64,000 nt of DNA from HyVt-477 sp965224605 (GCA_965224605.1 CBDCZP010000006.1:62001-126000); one strand, 5' to 3'; numbered from the stretch's first letter, positions 25,893-34,398 are shown. Program-made: numbers and translations. The notes: generated from the letters alone by a model not told the origin.

Positions 25893-26495
25893 TCACCCTC
25901 GCATTTTTCTGAAAGTCAGATTGATTCTAGGCGTAGAGATTTTGGTGGTTTTCGGTAAAGCATGCAGCCAATGGTCTTGCGTTCTGCCTTGCATCCTAAG
26001 CACACTCCCCTGTTCCAACAAAATAGAAACTTTCTGCCCCGTTTTTTTGTGTTTAAAAACAAAGTCACGTTCAGCTCCCAAGCTCAAGGAGGCAATCATT
26101 CCATATCTTTCTAATGACGCTTCATCATCGCTATGCCAGCCCATGCCTTCATTCCCGCTGTGATATAGATTTAGCAAGCATGAATTAAAAACAGTCTTTG
26201 TTTCTTTCTCAACGATAGCTTTTAACGGCAATAACTCCTTAGTCCAGAGTAAAGCGTGTTTTGTGGTATTCGAATAATGATAAACGTAACGTTTATCACC
26301 ATACCAAGCCATCTCGCGCTGCGTGGTGATGTGCTTGCCGTACAAAAACACCTCATCTTGCTTCCAGCTGATGTTTCGTAACAGGCAGTTCAAATGGTCA
26401 TTTGTTTCATCACGAGGCACAACGGCTGGTGAATAATATGCCTCACCATCACAGGGCAGCAGATTGGTTTCTTTAGTAGTAAATAAATCTAGCAT
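25893..26495 (-). CDS. alkB: AlkB-family Fe(II)/2-oxoglutarate dioxygenase
   Basis: About 200 aa from ATG 26495, giving MLDLFTTKETNLL. A longer frame to 26549 adds 18 unlikely residues. The iron site is WHSDDE (H-x-D) plus DHWLHALPKT (distal His). RINLTFR supplies the 2-oxoglutarate-binding arginines. NLYHSGNEGMGWHSDDE and GSVLRMQG are hallmarks of the ALKBH2/3-like bacterial subfamily that reverses N-alkyl damage in DNA or RNA. It sits 77 bp beyond a thioredoxin-like gene on the same strand. Oxidative demethylation is inferred from the family. Confidence 0.9.
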   Translation of the reverse strand: MLDLFTTKETNLLPCDGEAYYSPAVVPRDETNDHLNCLLRNISWKQDEVFLYGKHITTQREMAWYGDKRYVYHYSNTTKHALLWTKELLPLKAIVEKETKTVFNSCLLNLYHSGNEGMGWHSDDEASLERYGMIASLSLGAERDFVFKHKKTGQKVSILLEQGSVLRMQGRTQDHWLHALPKTTKISTPRINLTFRKMRG

Positions 26496-26572
26496 AGGAT
26501 ATTTGATAAATATCGGAAGGTGGGTTAGCGATAGTGTAACGCAACACAAAGGTCAATTACGGCAAAGTTTCA

Positions 26573-26917
26573 TCAAGGCTCCTCGTCAGGGTCTTTTAAT
26601 AGTGCATCAGCAATAGCTTGGTGTATTTTCTCGGGGTGAGCCTCACTGTGCAATTCACAATGAAATTTACCGGATTGATATAAAAACATACTCGGCAGAT
26701 GAAAAACTTCGAAGGATTGTACTAAGCCGGCTTCATGTACGGCATCCACTTCAAAGATATGTAAATCATCATAGTTCTGCAGATATACCAGCAACGCTTT
26801 TTTGAGATACCGACAAGTACTGCAAGCAGGGCTTGTGTAATAAACCAAAGTATTGCCTTGAGTACTTTCCAGTTGATGATAGTACTCAAAGTGTGTCAGA
26901 TTAATAATTTTATTCAT
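26573..26917 (-). CDS. Thioredoxin-like protein with CSTC motif
   Basis: 114 aa, single thioredoxin fold. LVYYTSPACSTCRYLKKAL contains the redox CXXC. FEVDAVHEAGLVQSFEVFHLPSMFLYQSG provides the cis-proline (LPS) strand and the conserved V-x-D segment. No signal peptide, so cytoplasmic. The substrate is unknown; variants of the WCGPC centre often serve specific partner proteins. The ribosome-binding site is weak. It is probably co-transcribed with the AlkB gene 77 bp downstream. Confidence 0.82.
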   Translation of the reverse strand: MNKIINLTHFEYYHQLESTQGNTLVYYTSPACSTCRYLKKALLVYLQNYDDLHIFEVDAVHEAGLVQSFEVFHLPSMFLYQSGKFHCELHSEAHPEKIHQAIADALLKDPDEEP

Positions 26918-27171
26918 GATTTAAAGGAGTTGGTTTGCAAGAACTTTTTTTTGAAGTCAAGAAAACAATTTAAGAGGTAGTTAGTCGGCTTTGTTATTAG
27001 TGACCTTGGCATTGAAGCAAAGACAAGATACTCACTTTATGCTTCCTGAACCATTTTGTGTAACTTTATGTGCGACTGCTCTACTGGTAGTAATGATAAG
27101 GTGTATTAGTGGTTGATTTCTCGCTTTATTACGACCCCATTATTCCTTAAAAGCTCAGCGATTGCTCCGCT

Positions 27172-27420
27172 TTAAATATATTTCCACATTTGATGGCATT
27201 GCCACTTTGCTAGTTTTTTATCCAGTGCAACAATAGGCAAAGATTCTCTTATAGCTAATTCTAGATAAGAAGCATCATAGCTACTTAAATTATAAGCCGG
27301 GCTAACGATAATGTTCTGCTAAAAGCATGATGTACTGTTAAGGGATCAACATACAGCGGTAACCCTTCTAGTTGGATTATATAGCCTTCGAGTAATATGT
27401 TTAGAATGAGTAGTGGTGTC
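27172..27420 (-). pseudogene. Remnant of a VapC-like PIN-domain toxin
   Basis: The minus strand encodes the C-terminal half of a VapC protein in two frames. EGLPLYVDPLTVHHAFSRTL leads to a frame change near 27280, then YNLSSYDASYLELAIRESLP, IVALDKKLAKW and a stop at 27172-27174. YDASYLELA with the LDKKL segment is the diagnostic PIN signature containing a catalytic aspartate. The N-terminal catalytic strand (xxxLDxS) and a VapB partner were not found in 27421-27629, which is degenerate. The rest of this 712-bp space shows no gene, so I call it a decayed toxin-antitoxin locus. Confidence 0.65.
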
Positions 27421-27629
27421 TGTTTTAGCGAACAATTAATGAATCATAATCTGTTTTTCCTTCCTTTCTTTACTACGCCACTCAGCCTAAAAAATCACTC
27501 TATAAGCCGTCCAACTGAGGATTCTAGGTATGACATAGAGCCCCCCATCTGTTTTGCTAAACTTTTGGGCTTGCTTAATCATCATGTAAGTGGCATAACC
27601 CTGTTATTACTATTTATAAACACTAGACG

Positions 27630-28151
27630 ATGAAGAACATTATTCTCACTGGCCTAATGGGTGCTGGTAAATCCACTATCGGTAGAGCGCTTGCAAAACG
27701 ACGCCGCATGGAGTTCTTCGACTCAGATCGGCTGATAGAAGAAAGAACAGGCGTTGATATTCCAACGATTTTCGAAATAGAGGGTGAAGAAGGCTTTCGT
27801 GATCGTGAACAGCAAGTGATTGCAGATCTTGTTGCGGAAAAAGGCGTTGTTATTGCTATTGGTGGCGGTAGCTTGATACGTGAAGCTAACCGCAACCTAT
27901 TAACGGAGTCAGGAATTTTGATTTACTTGCGCGCTACTCCCCAGCAGCTTTATTCAAGAATTCGTTATGATAAAAGCCGTCCTTTAATGCAAACAGATAA
28001 CCCGCTGCAAACATTGACCCGTATTTTAAAAAACCGTGAGAAATATTACCTTGATACTGCTGACTTGATCATTCGTACGGGTAAACATCGTGTGAATGTA
28101 ACCATCAAGCAGATAGAGAACGGCTTAAATCGATTAGGAGAAGGACACTAA
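27630..28151 (+). CDS. aroK: Shikimate kinase
   Basis: 173 aa. Phosphorylates shikimate at O3 in chorismate synthesis. Walker A is GLMGAGKSTIG at residues 6-16. DSDRLIEERTGVDI holds the shikimate-binding Asp and EGEEGFRDRE the substrate arginine. AIGGGSLIREANR is the Walker B-type glycine-rich strand, and KSRPLMQTDNP forms the LID. It overlaps aroB by one base (TAATG), the normal aroK-aroB arrangement. The pilMNOPQ genes often found upstream are absent; a decayed region lies there instead. Confidence 0.95.
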   Translation: MKNIILTGLMGAGKSTIGRALAKRRRMEFFDSDRLIEERTGVDIPTIFEIEGEEGFRDREQQVIADLVAEKGVVIAIGGGSLIREANRNLLTESGILIYLRATPQQLYSRIRYDKSRPLMQTDNPLQTLTRILKNREKYYLDTADLIIRTGKHRVNVTIKQIENGLNRLGEGH

Positions 28152-29260
28152 TGACATCAATGCTGCAAACGTTGCAGGTAGAGTTGGGCGAACGTAGCTA
28201 CCCTATTTATATCGGGGAAGATATATTAAGAGATGCCGAGTTACTGTTGCCCCATATTCAGGGTAAGAAAGTTGTTATCGTTAGCAATACCACCGTAGCG
28301 CCTTTGTATTTACAACACGTAAAAGATTTATTATCGGGATCCGTAAAGGCAGAAGGGTTTAGCATCGTAGAGGTTATTCTGCCTGATGGTGAGCAGTATA
28401 AAAATATGGAGACTCTACAAACCATTCTGACCCAAATGCTAGAGAGTCATTGTGATCGAACAGTGACTGTACTGGCATTAGGTGGTGGAGTGGTGGGTGA
28501 TATTACCGGTTTTGCCGCAGCTTGCTATCAGCGAGGTGTTAACTTTATCCAGATTCCTACTACTTTACTGTCACAAGTTGATTCTTCTGTGGGTGGAAAA
28601 ACCGGAGTCAATCATCCTCTGGGGAAGAACATGATTGGAGCATTTTATCAGCCTCAAGTGGTATTAATTGATATCAATACTCTGGATACTCTGGATGACA
28701 GACAATTCTCGGCGGGCATGTCCGAAGTGATTAAATATGGATTGTTGTGGGATAAAGACTTTCTGGATTGGCTATATAAAAATATGCCTGCCCTGATGCA
28801 ACGGGATAAGAATTTATTAATGTACGCTATCAATAGATCTTGTGAAATCAAGGCCGAAGTCGTTGCTGAAGACGAGTATGAATCAGGAGTACGTGCCTTG
28901 CTGAATTTAGGACATACTTTTGGTCATGCTATTGAAACCGCAATGGGTTATGGGAATTGGTTACACGGCGAAGCAGTAGCGACAGGGATGGTAATGGCAG
29001 CACAACTTTCTCAGCAAATGGGTTGGTTGTCTGAAGCCGATGTTGATTATACGCGAAGCCTTTTAAAGCAAGCTAATTTGCCTACGGAACCACCCACTGA
29101 AATGAGTCAGGATCAATTCAACGAGATAATGGCGGTTGATAAAAAAGTACTCGATGGCGTATTGAGACTGGTTTTGATGAAACAGTTGGGTAACGCAGTG
29201 GTGACCAGTGAATTTGACCACCAGAAACTACAAAGCGTACTAACTACCAAAGTGTACTAA
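28151..29260 (+). CDS. aroB: 3-dehydroquinate synthase
   Basis: 369 aa. NAD- and Zn-dependent enzyme converting DAHP to 3-dehydroquinate. The NAD loop is ALGGGVVGDITGFAAACYQRG. IQIPTTLLSQVDSSVGGKTGVNH and GKNMIGAFYQP carry active-site lysines. LNLGHTFGHAIE and LHGEAVATGMV contain metal-binding His residues. The start overlaps the aroK stop. The AGGAG ribosome site lies inside aroK. dgt follows 53 bp later. Confidence 0.96.
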   Translation: MTSMLQTLQVELGERSYPIYIGEDILRDAELLLPHIQGKKVVIVSNTTVAPLYLQHVKDLLSGSVKAEGFSIVEVILPDGEQYKNMETLQTILTQMLESHCDRTVTVLALGGGVVGDITGFAAACYQRGVNFIQIPTTLLSQVDSSVGGKTGVNHPLGKNMIGAFYQPQVVLIDINTLDTLDDRQFSAGMSEVIKYGLLWDKDFLDWLYKNMPALMQRDKNLLMYAINRSCEIKAEVVAEDEYESGVRALLNLGHTFGHAIETAMGYGNWLHGEAVATGMVMAAQLSQQMGWLSEADVDYTRSLLKQANLPTEPPTEMSQDQFNEIMAVDKKVLDGVLRLVLMKQLGNAVVTSEFDHQKLQSVLTTKVY

Positions 29261-29313
29261 CAACAAAAAGTGTACTCTCAGGGTAATTTGAAATTGATGC
29301 TTAGGATCACGAG

Positions 29314-30453
29314 ATGAAAAAAACCTACGCTGCAAATGCAGAAAAATCACGAGGAAGGCACTTCAAAGAGCCTGCACCCACTTATCGCAGCGAATATCAA
29401 CGTGACCGTGATCGGATCATTCACTCTACCGGATTTCGTCGGCTGGAATACAAGACTCAGGTTTTCGTTAATCATGAAGGTGATTTGTATCGTACAAGAT
29501 TGACTCATTCTCTGGAAGTTGCGCAAATTGCCCGTTCAGTGGCAAGAACTATGGGGTTGGATGAAGACCTGACCGAAGCCATTGCCCTCGCTCATGATCT
29601 TGGTCACACCCCTTTCGGTCATGCGGGACAAGATGCTCTCAATGCTTGTAATAAAAAACACGGCGGCTTTGAGCACAACCTTCAATCTTTGCGTGTGGTG
29701 GATTGGTTAGAAACAAGTTATGCGGACTTTCAAGGGTTGAACCTTACTTTCGAAACCAGAGAAGGTATCTTAAAACATTGCAACTTGAAACATGCTAAAG
29801 CGTTAGGTGATGTGGGAGAGCGCTTTTTTGACAAAACCCAGCCATCTCTGGAAGCCCAGCTAACCAACATAGCAGATGAAATTGCCTATAACAATCACGA
29901 CATTGATGATGGCTTACGATCTGGCTTGATTAATGTTGAAGGCATGCGTGACGAAGTAGAGTTGTTTGCTGAGTCTTATGATCGGGTGATGTGGCAATAT
30001 CCAAATCTTACGGGACGTAAAGCTATTCATGAAACGATTAGAAGAATTATTGGCTTATTGGTGGTAGACCTTACTGAAACCAGCCAACAGTCAATAGAAC
30101 AATCAGGAATTAAAACAATTGAAGATGTCCGCATGCTGGCAAAGCCACTTATGCAATTCAGTGAACCGGTTAGAAAAAGTAATCTTCAACTAAAACACTT
30201 CTTGCGTGAAAACTTATATTACCATCATAAAGTTTACAGAATGACACGCAAAGCACAGCTAGTCATAGAAGGCTTATATAATGCTTTTTTTAACGATCTA
30301 AAGCTATTGCCACCAGAGCATCAAGCACTTGCAAAAACCTATCAAAGCGATAAGGGAGACACTGGCAAAGCACTCGCTGTGATTGACTATATAGCAGGGA
30401 TGACGGATCGATACGCACGCGCTGAGTACAAGCGTTTATATGATATAAATTAG
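29314..30453 (+). CDS. dgt: Deoxyguanosinetriphosphate triphosphohydrolase-like protein
   Basis: 379 aa HD-domain dNTP hydrolase. It shows RTRLTHSLEVAQIARSVAR (first His), AIALAHDLGHTPFGHAGQ (HD pair) and ADEIAYNNHDIDDGLRSG (last Asp), the full H..HD..D metal set. Length matches the non-enterobacterial dGTPase-like subfamily (about 380 aa; E. coli Dgt about 505). It follows aroB, as in many Proteobacteria, and is followed by a palindromic repeat at 30513. Confidence 0.93.
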   Translation: MKKTYAANAEKSRGRHFKEPAPTYRSEYQRDRDRIIHSTGFRRLEYKTQVFVNHEGDLYRTRLTHSLEVAQIARSVARTMGLDEDLTEAIALAHDLGHTPFGHAGQDALNACNKKHGGFEHNLQSLRVVDWLETSYADFQGLNLTFETREGILKHCNLKHAKALGDVGERFFDKTQPSLEAQLTNIADEIAYNNHDIDDGLRSGLINVEGMRDEVELFAESYDRVMWQYPNLTGRKAIHETIRRIIGLLVVDLTETSQQSIEQSGIKTIEDVRMLAKPLMQFSEPVRKSNLQLKHFLRENLYYHHKVYRMTRKAQLVIEGLYNAFFNDLKLLPPEHQALAKTYQSDKGDTGKALAVIDYIAGMTDRYARAEYKRLYDIN

Positions 30454-30512
30454 TTAGCGTCCAGAAAGAATCCCTGTTCCTGCGTTGCTTTAGCTCCTGT
30501 ATTCTAATGATT

Positions 30513-30543
30513 CCCGTATTCGTCATCGCTCAACACGGGCTAC
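30513..30543 (-). repeat. Dispersed palindromic repeat GTAGCC...CGGG, copy 3
   Basis: Minus-strand reading starts GTAGCCCGTGTTGAGCGAT and ends GACGAATACGGG. The stem CCCGTRTT/AACACGGG is well kept. About 30 bp to its left is a companion segment, CCTGCGTTGCTTTAGCTCCTG, also found in altered form to the right of the copy at 56428. Confidence 0.8.
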
Positions 30544-30999
30544 CTACTGATTCTTCTCAACATAATCTATTTTTTATAGCAAAGATCAAGGCGTGTTTAA
30601 TTTCCAAGAATCACCATTGATTCAATAGTGTGCATTTACAATCATCGGTAATACTGTTATATTAATCAGCAACTTTGCCGCTCTGGCGACATAAAGTGTC
30701 TAAGAAGTCTATTTAAACAAATATTAGCTTTTTCATTTTGTGAATCAAACGTGCAAAGTTCTCATGATGGAGCAAGGGGATTAAGAACAGGGTTATCACA
30801 GCTCTGTACCTCCTAATAACTGATCATCTCTCTCCCAATATTGTATTTATTGACATAGAACAACATAGGGAATCAATACCGTGTATTTCTTATACTTAGG
30901 GCTGTTATAGTCTAGAAATTCCGTATGCGTATTAAGATGATCTGTTAAAAAACTTAATCCTAGCTATATTTAAACACGTAAAAACAAAAGGGATATGTC
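30544..30999 (+). other. Intergenic region upstream of the DUF1538 operon
   Basis: No ORF, repeat or stable hairpin seen. TTGACA at 30850-30855 is a consensus -35 box, but the sequence 16-18 bp later (TCAATA) is a poor -10, so it is only a candidate promoter. AAAAGGGA at 30986-30993 is the ribosome site for the GTG start at 31000. Confidence 0.4.
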
Positions 31000-31734
31000 G
31001 TGCTGTTGGGGCTCAAAGCTTTATTTCAATCAATGTTGGGAAGCATTCGCGACCTGCTGCCTATTATTGTTGTCATAAGTTTCTTTCAAATATTTGTCAT
31101 AAAGCAACCCGTGCCGGATTTGGCAGGCATGATTAGTGGTGTCTTTCTTGTTGTTTTGGGGCTCACTTTTTTCATCTATGGACTGGAGATGGGCTTGTTT
31201 CCCATTGGCGAGAGTATGGCTAAAGCCTTCGCTGAAAAAGGAAGCGTTTTCTGGTTACTGCTATTTGCTTTTGCTTTAGGTTTTGGTACCACTATTGCTG
31301 AACCTGCATTAATTGCGGTTGCTGATGAAGCGGCAACAATTGCTGCGGGAGGTAACATCATTCAAGCCACGGATGCTGCAAAAGATAGCTACTCATTAGG
31401 CTTACGCGTGACGGTAGCTTTTTCTGTTGGTGCTGCTATCGTGCTGGGTGTTTTGAGAATATTGAAAGGTTGGCCACTACATTACATTATCATCGCGGGT
31501 TACGTGATAGTTGTCTCCATGACCTTTTTTGCTCCAGATTTTATTATTGGCATCGCCTATGATTCGGGCGGCGTAACCACCTCAACGATTACAGTGCCAT
31601 TAGTTACCGCACTGGGGGTTGGATTGGCTTCCAACATAAAAGGACGTAATCCGATGATAGATGGCTTTGGGTTGATTGCTTTCGCATCATTATTGCCCAT
31701 TATTTTTGTAATGATGTATGGGATGGTGATCTGA
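31000..31734 (+). CDS. DUF1538 membrane protein, first copy
   Basis: 244 aa, about seven hydrophobic segments. The start is GTG at 31000 with AAAAGGGA upstream; the nearby ATG at 30995 is in another frame. Conserved blocks: LRDLLPIIVVISFFQ-type N-terminus, GFGTTIAEPALIAVADEA near residue 95-112, and AYDSGGVTTSTITVPLV near residue 185-201. The Gly/Ser/Thr-rich breaks inside hydrophobic segments resemble re-entrant or broken helices of ion transporters; this is inference. It overlaps the second DUF1538 gene by ATGA. Function of the family is not established. The downstream PII-like and CBS genes suggest a nucleotide-gated transporter. Confidence 0.85.
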   Translation: MLLGLKALFQSMLGSIRDLLPIIVVISFFQIFVIKQPVPDLAGMISGVFLVVLGLTFFIYGLEMGLFPIGESMAKAFAEKGSVFWLLLFAFALGFGTTIAEPALIAVADEAATIAAGGNIIQATDAAKDSYSLGLRVTVAFSVGAAIVLGVLRILKGWPLHYIIIAGYVIVVSMTFFAPDFIIGIAYDSGGVTTSTITVPLVTALGVGLASNIKGRNPMIDGFGLIAFASLLPIIFVMMYGMVI

Positions 31735-32525
31735 TGCAAGTATGGTTCTTTGATTTTATACAAGCTCTAGGGGGTACTTTACGTGATGTTATGCCCATTG
31801 CAGCCGTTCTGTTTGGCTTTCAATTTCTGGTAATCCGTAAACCCCTACCCAATTTCCGCAAGGTTATCATTGGCTTTTTTTATGTATTGCTAGGATTAAC
31901 GTTTTTCTTACAAGGTTTGGAAAAAGCGTTATTCCCACTTGGACGCCTGATGGCAGAACAATTAACAAACCCATCGTTTATTTACCAAGGTTTGTCTGAA
32001 ATTCCTAACATTGTGCATTGGTCTGACTACTATTGGGTTTTAATATTTGCATTTGCAATCGGCTTTAGTACGACCATAGCCGAACCTTCATTAATGGCGG
32101 TAGCCATAAAAGCCTCACAGGTTTCTGGTGGCGCGGTTAGTATTTGGGGGTTACGTATAGCTGTCGCTATTGGTGTGGCTGTGGGTATTGCCCTTGGCTC
32201 ATGGAGGATCATTACAGGTTATCCACTGCACTATTTTATCGCTGCGGGATACGCTATTGTGGTGATACAAACCTTGGTTTCATCAAAAATGATTATCGCG
32301 TTAGCTTATGATTCTGGTGGTGTAACCACATCAACAGTGACAGTACCACTTGTAGCCGCCCTCGGCTTGGGTTTGGCAGAAACAGTGCCAGGACGTAATG
32401 TGCTAATTGATGGCTTTGGCTTAATTGCCTTTGCCAGTTTATTTCCCATAATGAGTGTGTTGGCGTATGCAAAACTATCAGAATATAAAACTCGCCAAGC
32501 ACTAAATCGACAACATGACGGTTAA
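31734..32525 (+). CDS. DUF1538 membrane protein, second copy
   Basis: 263 aa, homologous to the preceding gene along its whole length. It shows LRDVMPIAAVLFGFQFLV, GFSTTIAEPSLMAVAIKAS and AYDSGGVTTSTVTVPLVAAL, then GRNVLIDGFGLIAFASLF. It differs by a longer loop (residues 75-100) and a C-terminal polar tail ending RQALNRQHDG. Coupled to copy one by ATGA, so a heterodimer is likely. I recall single-chain fused DUF1538 proteins elsewhere, which would fit. The PII-like gene follows after 33 bp with AGGAGAAAAC before its ATG. Confidence 0.85.
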   Translation: MQVWFFDFIQALGGTLRDVMPIAAVLFGFQFLVIRKPLPNFRKVIIGFFYVLLGLTFFLQGLEKALFPLGRLMAEQLTNPSFIYQGLSEIPNIVHWSDYYWVLIFAFAIGFSTTIAEPSLMAVAIKASQVSGGAVSIWGLRIAVAIGVAVGIALGSWRIITGYPLHYFIAAGYAIVVIQTLVSSKMIIALAYDSGGVTTSTVTVPLVAALGLGLAETVPGRNVLIDGFGLIAFASLFPIMSVLAYAKLSEYKTRQALNRQHDG

Positions 32526-32558
32526 AATTAACCGCGAGCAGTAAAGTCAGGAGAAAAC

Positions 32559-32909
32559 ATGCACTTTAAATTATTAATTGCGTTTGTAAATGATGAAAAA
32601 ACGGTTGAAGTCATTGATGCTGCGAAAGATGCTGGAGCTACAGGTGCTACAGTCATCAGCAATGCTCGCGGGGAAGGCATGAAGGAAGTAACCACTTTCT
32701 TTGGATTACAACTTGATTCTGCCAGAGATATGGTATTATTTCTCGTCGAAAAGCATTTGAGCAGAGAAGTACTTGAAGTCATCGAGTCAGTGGCTGAATT
32801 CGACACTTCAAGTGGAGCGGGTATTGCTTTCCAGATTGATGTGGAAGATGCAGTTGGTGTTACCAAGCAAATCGCGGCGATATCTGAAGTTCTTGAGGAA
32901 AAAATATGA
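32559..32909 (+). CDS. PII-like (P-II superfamily) regulatory protein
   Basis: 116 aa. A ferredoxin-like fold is suggested by KLLIAFVNDEKTVEVIDAAKDAGATGATVI, in which strand, helix and G-A-T-G-x-T strand match the PII start, followed by the T-loop region GEGMKEVTTFFGLQLDS. FLVEKHLSREVLEVIESV is the second strand-helix, and GAGIAFQIDVEDAVGV the last strand. The T-loop is short and lacks the uridylylated tyrosine of GlnB/GlnK, so it belongs with divergent PII-like proteins such as SbtB or PstA types that bind nucleotides and gate membrane partners. It overlaps the CBS gene by ATGA. Confidence 0.82.
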   Translation: MHFKLLIAFVNDEKTVEVIDAAKDAGATGATVISNARGEGMKEVTTFFGLQLDSARDMVLFLVEKHLSREVLEVIESVAEFDTSSGAGIAFQIDVEDAVGVTKQIAAISEVLEEKI

Positions 32910-33307
32910 GCGGAATCATACGTGTAAAGGATGTCATGAATACTGATGTCATGATCGTCAATGGCAAGGATACTTTGCAGGATGGTTTAAGAAAAATGAG
33001 AGAAAGCTACTCACGTGTGCTAATAGTGGACAAAAGGCACGACGATGATGAATACGGCATTGTTTGCATGGCAGATATAGCTAAAAAAGTCATTGCGCAT
33101 GATAAAAGCCCAGAACGCATCAACATTTATGAAGTAATGTCAAAACCAGCGATCTGCGTAAAAGAGAGCATGGATGTGCGTTATTGCGCTCGTTTATTTC
33201 ACCAGTTTCATTTGCACTCAGCTCCGGTGAGAAATGATGAGGGTGCTATTGTTGGTATGGTTGGCTATGACGACATGGTATTCAAGGGATTAATGAAGAA
33301 TCTATAG
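32906..33307 (+). CDS. Double CBS-domain protein
   Basis: 133 aa consisting only of a CBS pair (Bateman module). The first repeat is about residues 7-60 (VKDVMNTDVMIVNGKDTLQDG ... GIVCMADIAKKVI) and the second about 75-130 (EVMSKPAICVKESMDVRYCARLF ... GMVGYDDMVFKGL). Such modules bind AMP, ATP or related adenosyl ligands and sense energy state. The gene is coupled to the PII-like gene by ATGA and is the last in the operon before a strong terminator. A regulatory role on the DUF1538 proteins is inferred from position. Confidence 0.88.
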   Translation: MSGIIRVKDVMNTDVMIVNGKDTLQDGLRKMRESYSRVLIVDKRHDDDEYGIVCMADIAKKVIAHDKSPERINIYEVMSKPAICVKESMDVRYCARLFHQFHLHSAPVRNDEGAIVGMVGYDDMVFKGLMKNL

Positions 33308-33340
33308 ATTCCTACATAGCTCTTAGACAATGATTAGTAC

Positions 33341-33368
33341 AAAAGGTCTGCCATAGGCAGACCTTTTT
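33341..33368 (+). terminator. Rho-independent terminator of the DUF1538 operon
   Basis: Perfect 12-bp stem AAAAGGTCTGCC / GGCAGACCTTTT with loop ATA, followed by a T run. It lies 34 bp after the CBS gene stop. The A-run on the left side makes it potentially bidirectional. Confidence 0.9.
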
Positions 33369-33510
33369 CATTTCAGGTGATTTTTACAGGGAAAAGGTAT
33401 GGAGACACAGCGATCGTTTTTTTAGATCGTATCGAGATAAACAATGTATTTTATTAAATCACAAAGCAGCTGTATGGTAACGCTGTTATTAATTATTTAA
33501 GAGACCAACT

Positions 33511-34245
33511 ATGTTAGAAAATAAAGAAGGACAAAAAATACCCGCGACTACATTTCATACTCGTCAAGGAGATGAGTGGGTAGATGTAACGACCGATGAT
33601 ATTTTCACAGGTAAAACCGTCATTGTGTTTTCTTTACCCGGAGCTTTTACTCCGACTTGTTCGTCATCACATGTACCTCGCTACAATCAATTACATGAAA
33701 CGTTTAAAGAAAATGGAGTAGATGAAATTATCTGTATGTCTGTGAACGACACCTTTGTCATGAATGAGTGGAAGATTGATCAGAAAGCCGACAATATTAC
33801 TTTCCTTCCTGATGGAAACGGGGATTTTACAGAAGGCATGGGAATGCTAGTGGATAAAGATGATCTAGGTTTTGGCAAAAGATCATGGCGTTATTCAATG
33901 CTGGTTAAGGACGGTGTGGTAGATAAAATGTTTATCGAGCCGGATGAGCCAGGTGACCCTTTTGAAGTATCTGATGCGGATACGATGCTGGAATATATAG
34001 CACCTAATGCAAAGAAACCTCACGATGTAACCGTTATGACACGTCTTGGTTGTCCCTATTGCTCTAAAGCAAAAGCCATGTTGCGTGACGCGGGTATCAA
34101 ATATGAAGAGATGATACTTAATCGTGATTATACCAGCCGTAGTCTTTACGCAATGGCGGGAATGGATTCTGTTCCACAGATTTTTATTGATGGCGATTTA
34201 GTCGGTGGCGCTACAGAATTAGAAGAATGGATGAACGATAAATAA
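33511..34245 (+). CDS. Peroxiredoxin-glutaredoxin hybrid (Prx5/Grx)
   Basis: 244 aa. Glutathione-dependent peroxidase of the type known from Haemophilus and Chromatium. The Prx5 domain (1-165) carries SLPGAFTPTCSSSHVPRYN, with the peroxidatic Cys near residue 50. The glutaredoxin domain (about 170-244) carries TRLGCPYCSKAKAML (CPYC) and SVPQIFIDGDLVGGATELEEW, with the cis-Pro and GSH-binding loop. The next gene is glutathione reductase, which would supply the reduced glutathione. A palindromic element lies between the two genes. Confidence 0.95.
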   Translation: MLENKEGQKIPATTFHTRQGDEWVDVTTDDIFTGKTVIVFSLPGAFTPTCSSSHVPRYNQLHETFKENGVDEIICMSVNDTFVMNEWKIDQKADNITFLPDGNGDFTEGMGMLVDKDDLGFGKRSWRYSMLVKDGVVDKMFIEPDEPGDPFEVSDADTMLEYIAPNAKKPHDVTVMTRLGCPYCSKAKAMLRDAGIKYEEMILNRDYTSRSLYAMAGMDSVPQIFIDGDLVGGATELEEWMNDK

Positions 34246-34286
34246 GAGAACACCCAGAACTCCCTTATGTATATTATTAAGGGTTC

Positions 34287-34374
34287 ATATTAATTTCCCA
34301 AAAGTATTTACATAACTCGTAGAGACAAGGCATGCCTTGTCTCTACATGTCATGACTTTTGGGGTGATTAATAT
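34287..34374. repeat. 88-bp palindromic element (MITE-like) between prx-grx and gor
   Basis: The centre is a perfect 28-bp palindrome at 34319-34346: GTAGAGACAAGGCA followed by its reverse complement. It is enclosed by longer imperfect arms, ATATTAATTTCCCAAAAGT on the left and ACTTTTGGGGTGATTAATAT on the right, which are complementary apart from a few bases. A separate small hairpin, CCCTTA...TAAGGG (34262-34283), precedes it and may end the peroxiredoxin transcript. No other copy is in the window, but the central motif resembles GTAGAGAC repeats familiar from other bacterial genomes. Confidence 0.8.
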
Positions 34375-34398
34375 AATTTCTAAAAAAGGTTAAACATT

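Noticed and set aside
27397..27633. Plus-strand ORF of 78 aa before aroK
   Set aside because: No family resemblance, no ribosome site, and it overlaps the degenerate region around the VapC remnant on the other strand.
33400..33510. OxyR-type site upstream of the peroxiredoxin-glutaredoxin gene
   Set aside because: Fragments such as GATCGTATCGAGAT are suggestive, but the full four-part ATAG/CTAT spacing is not present.
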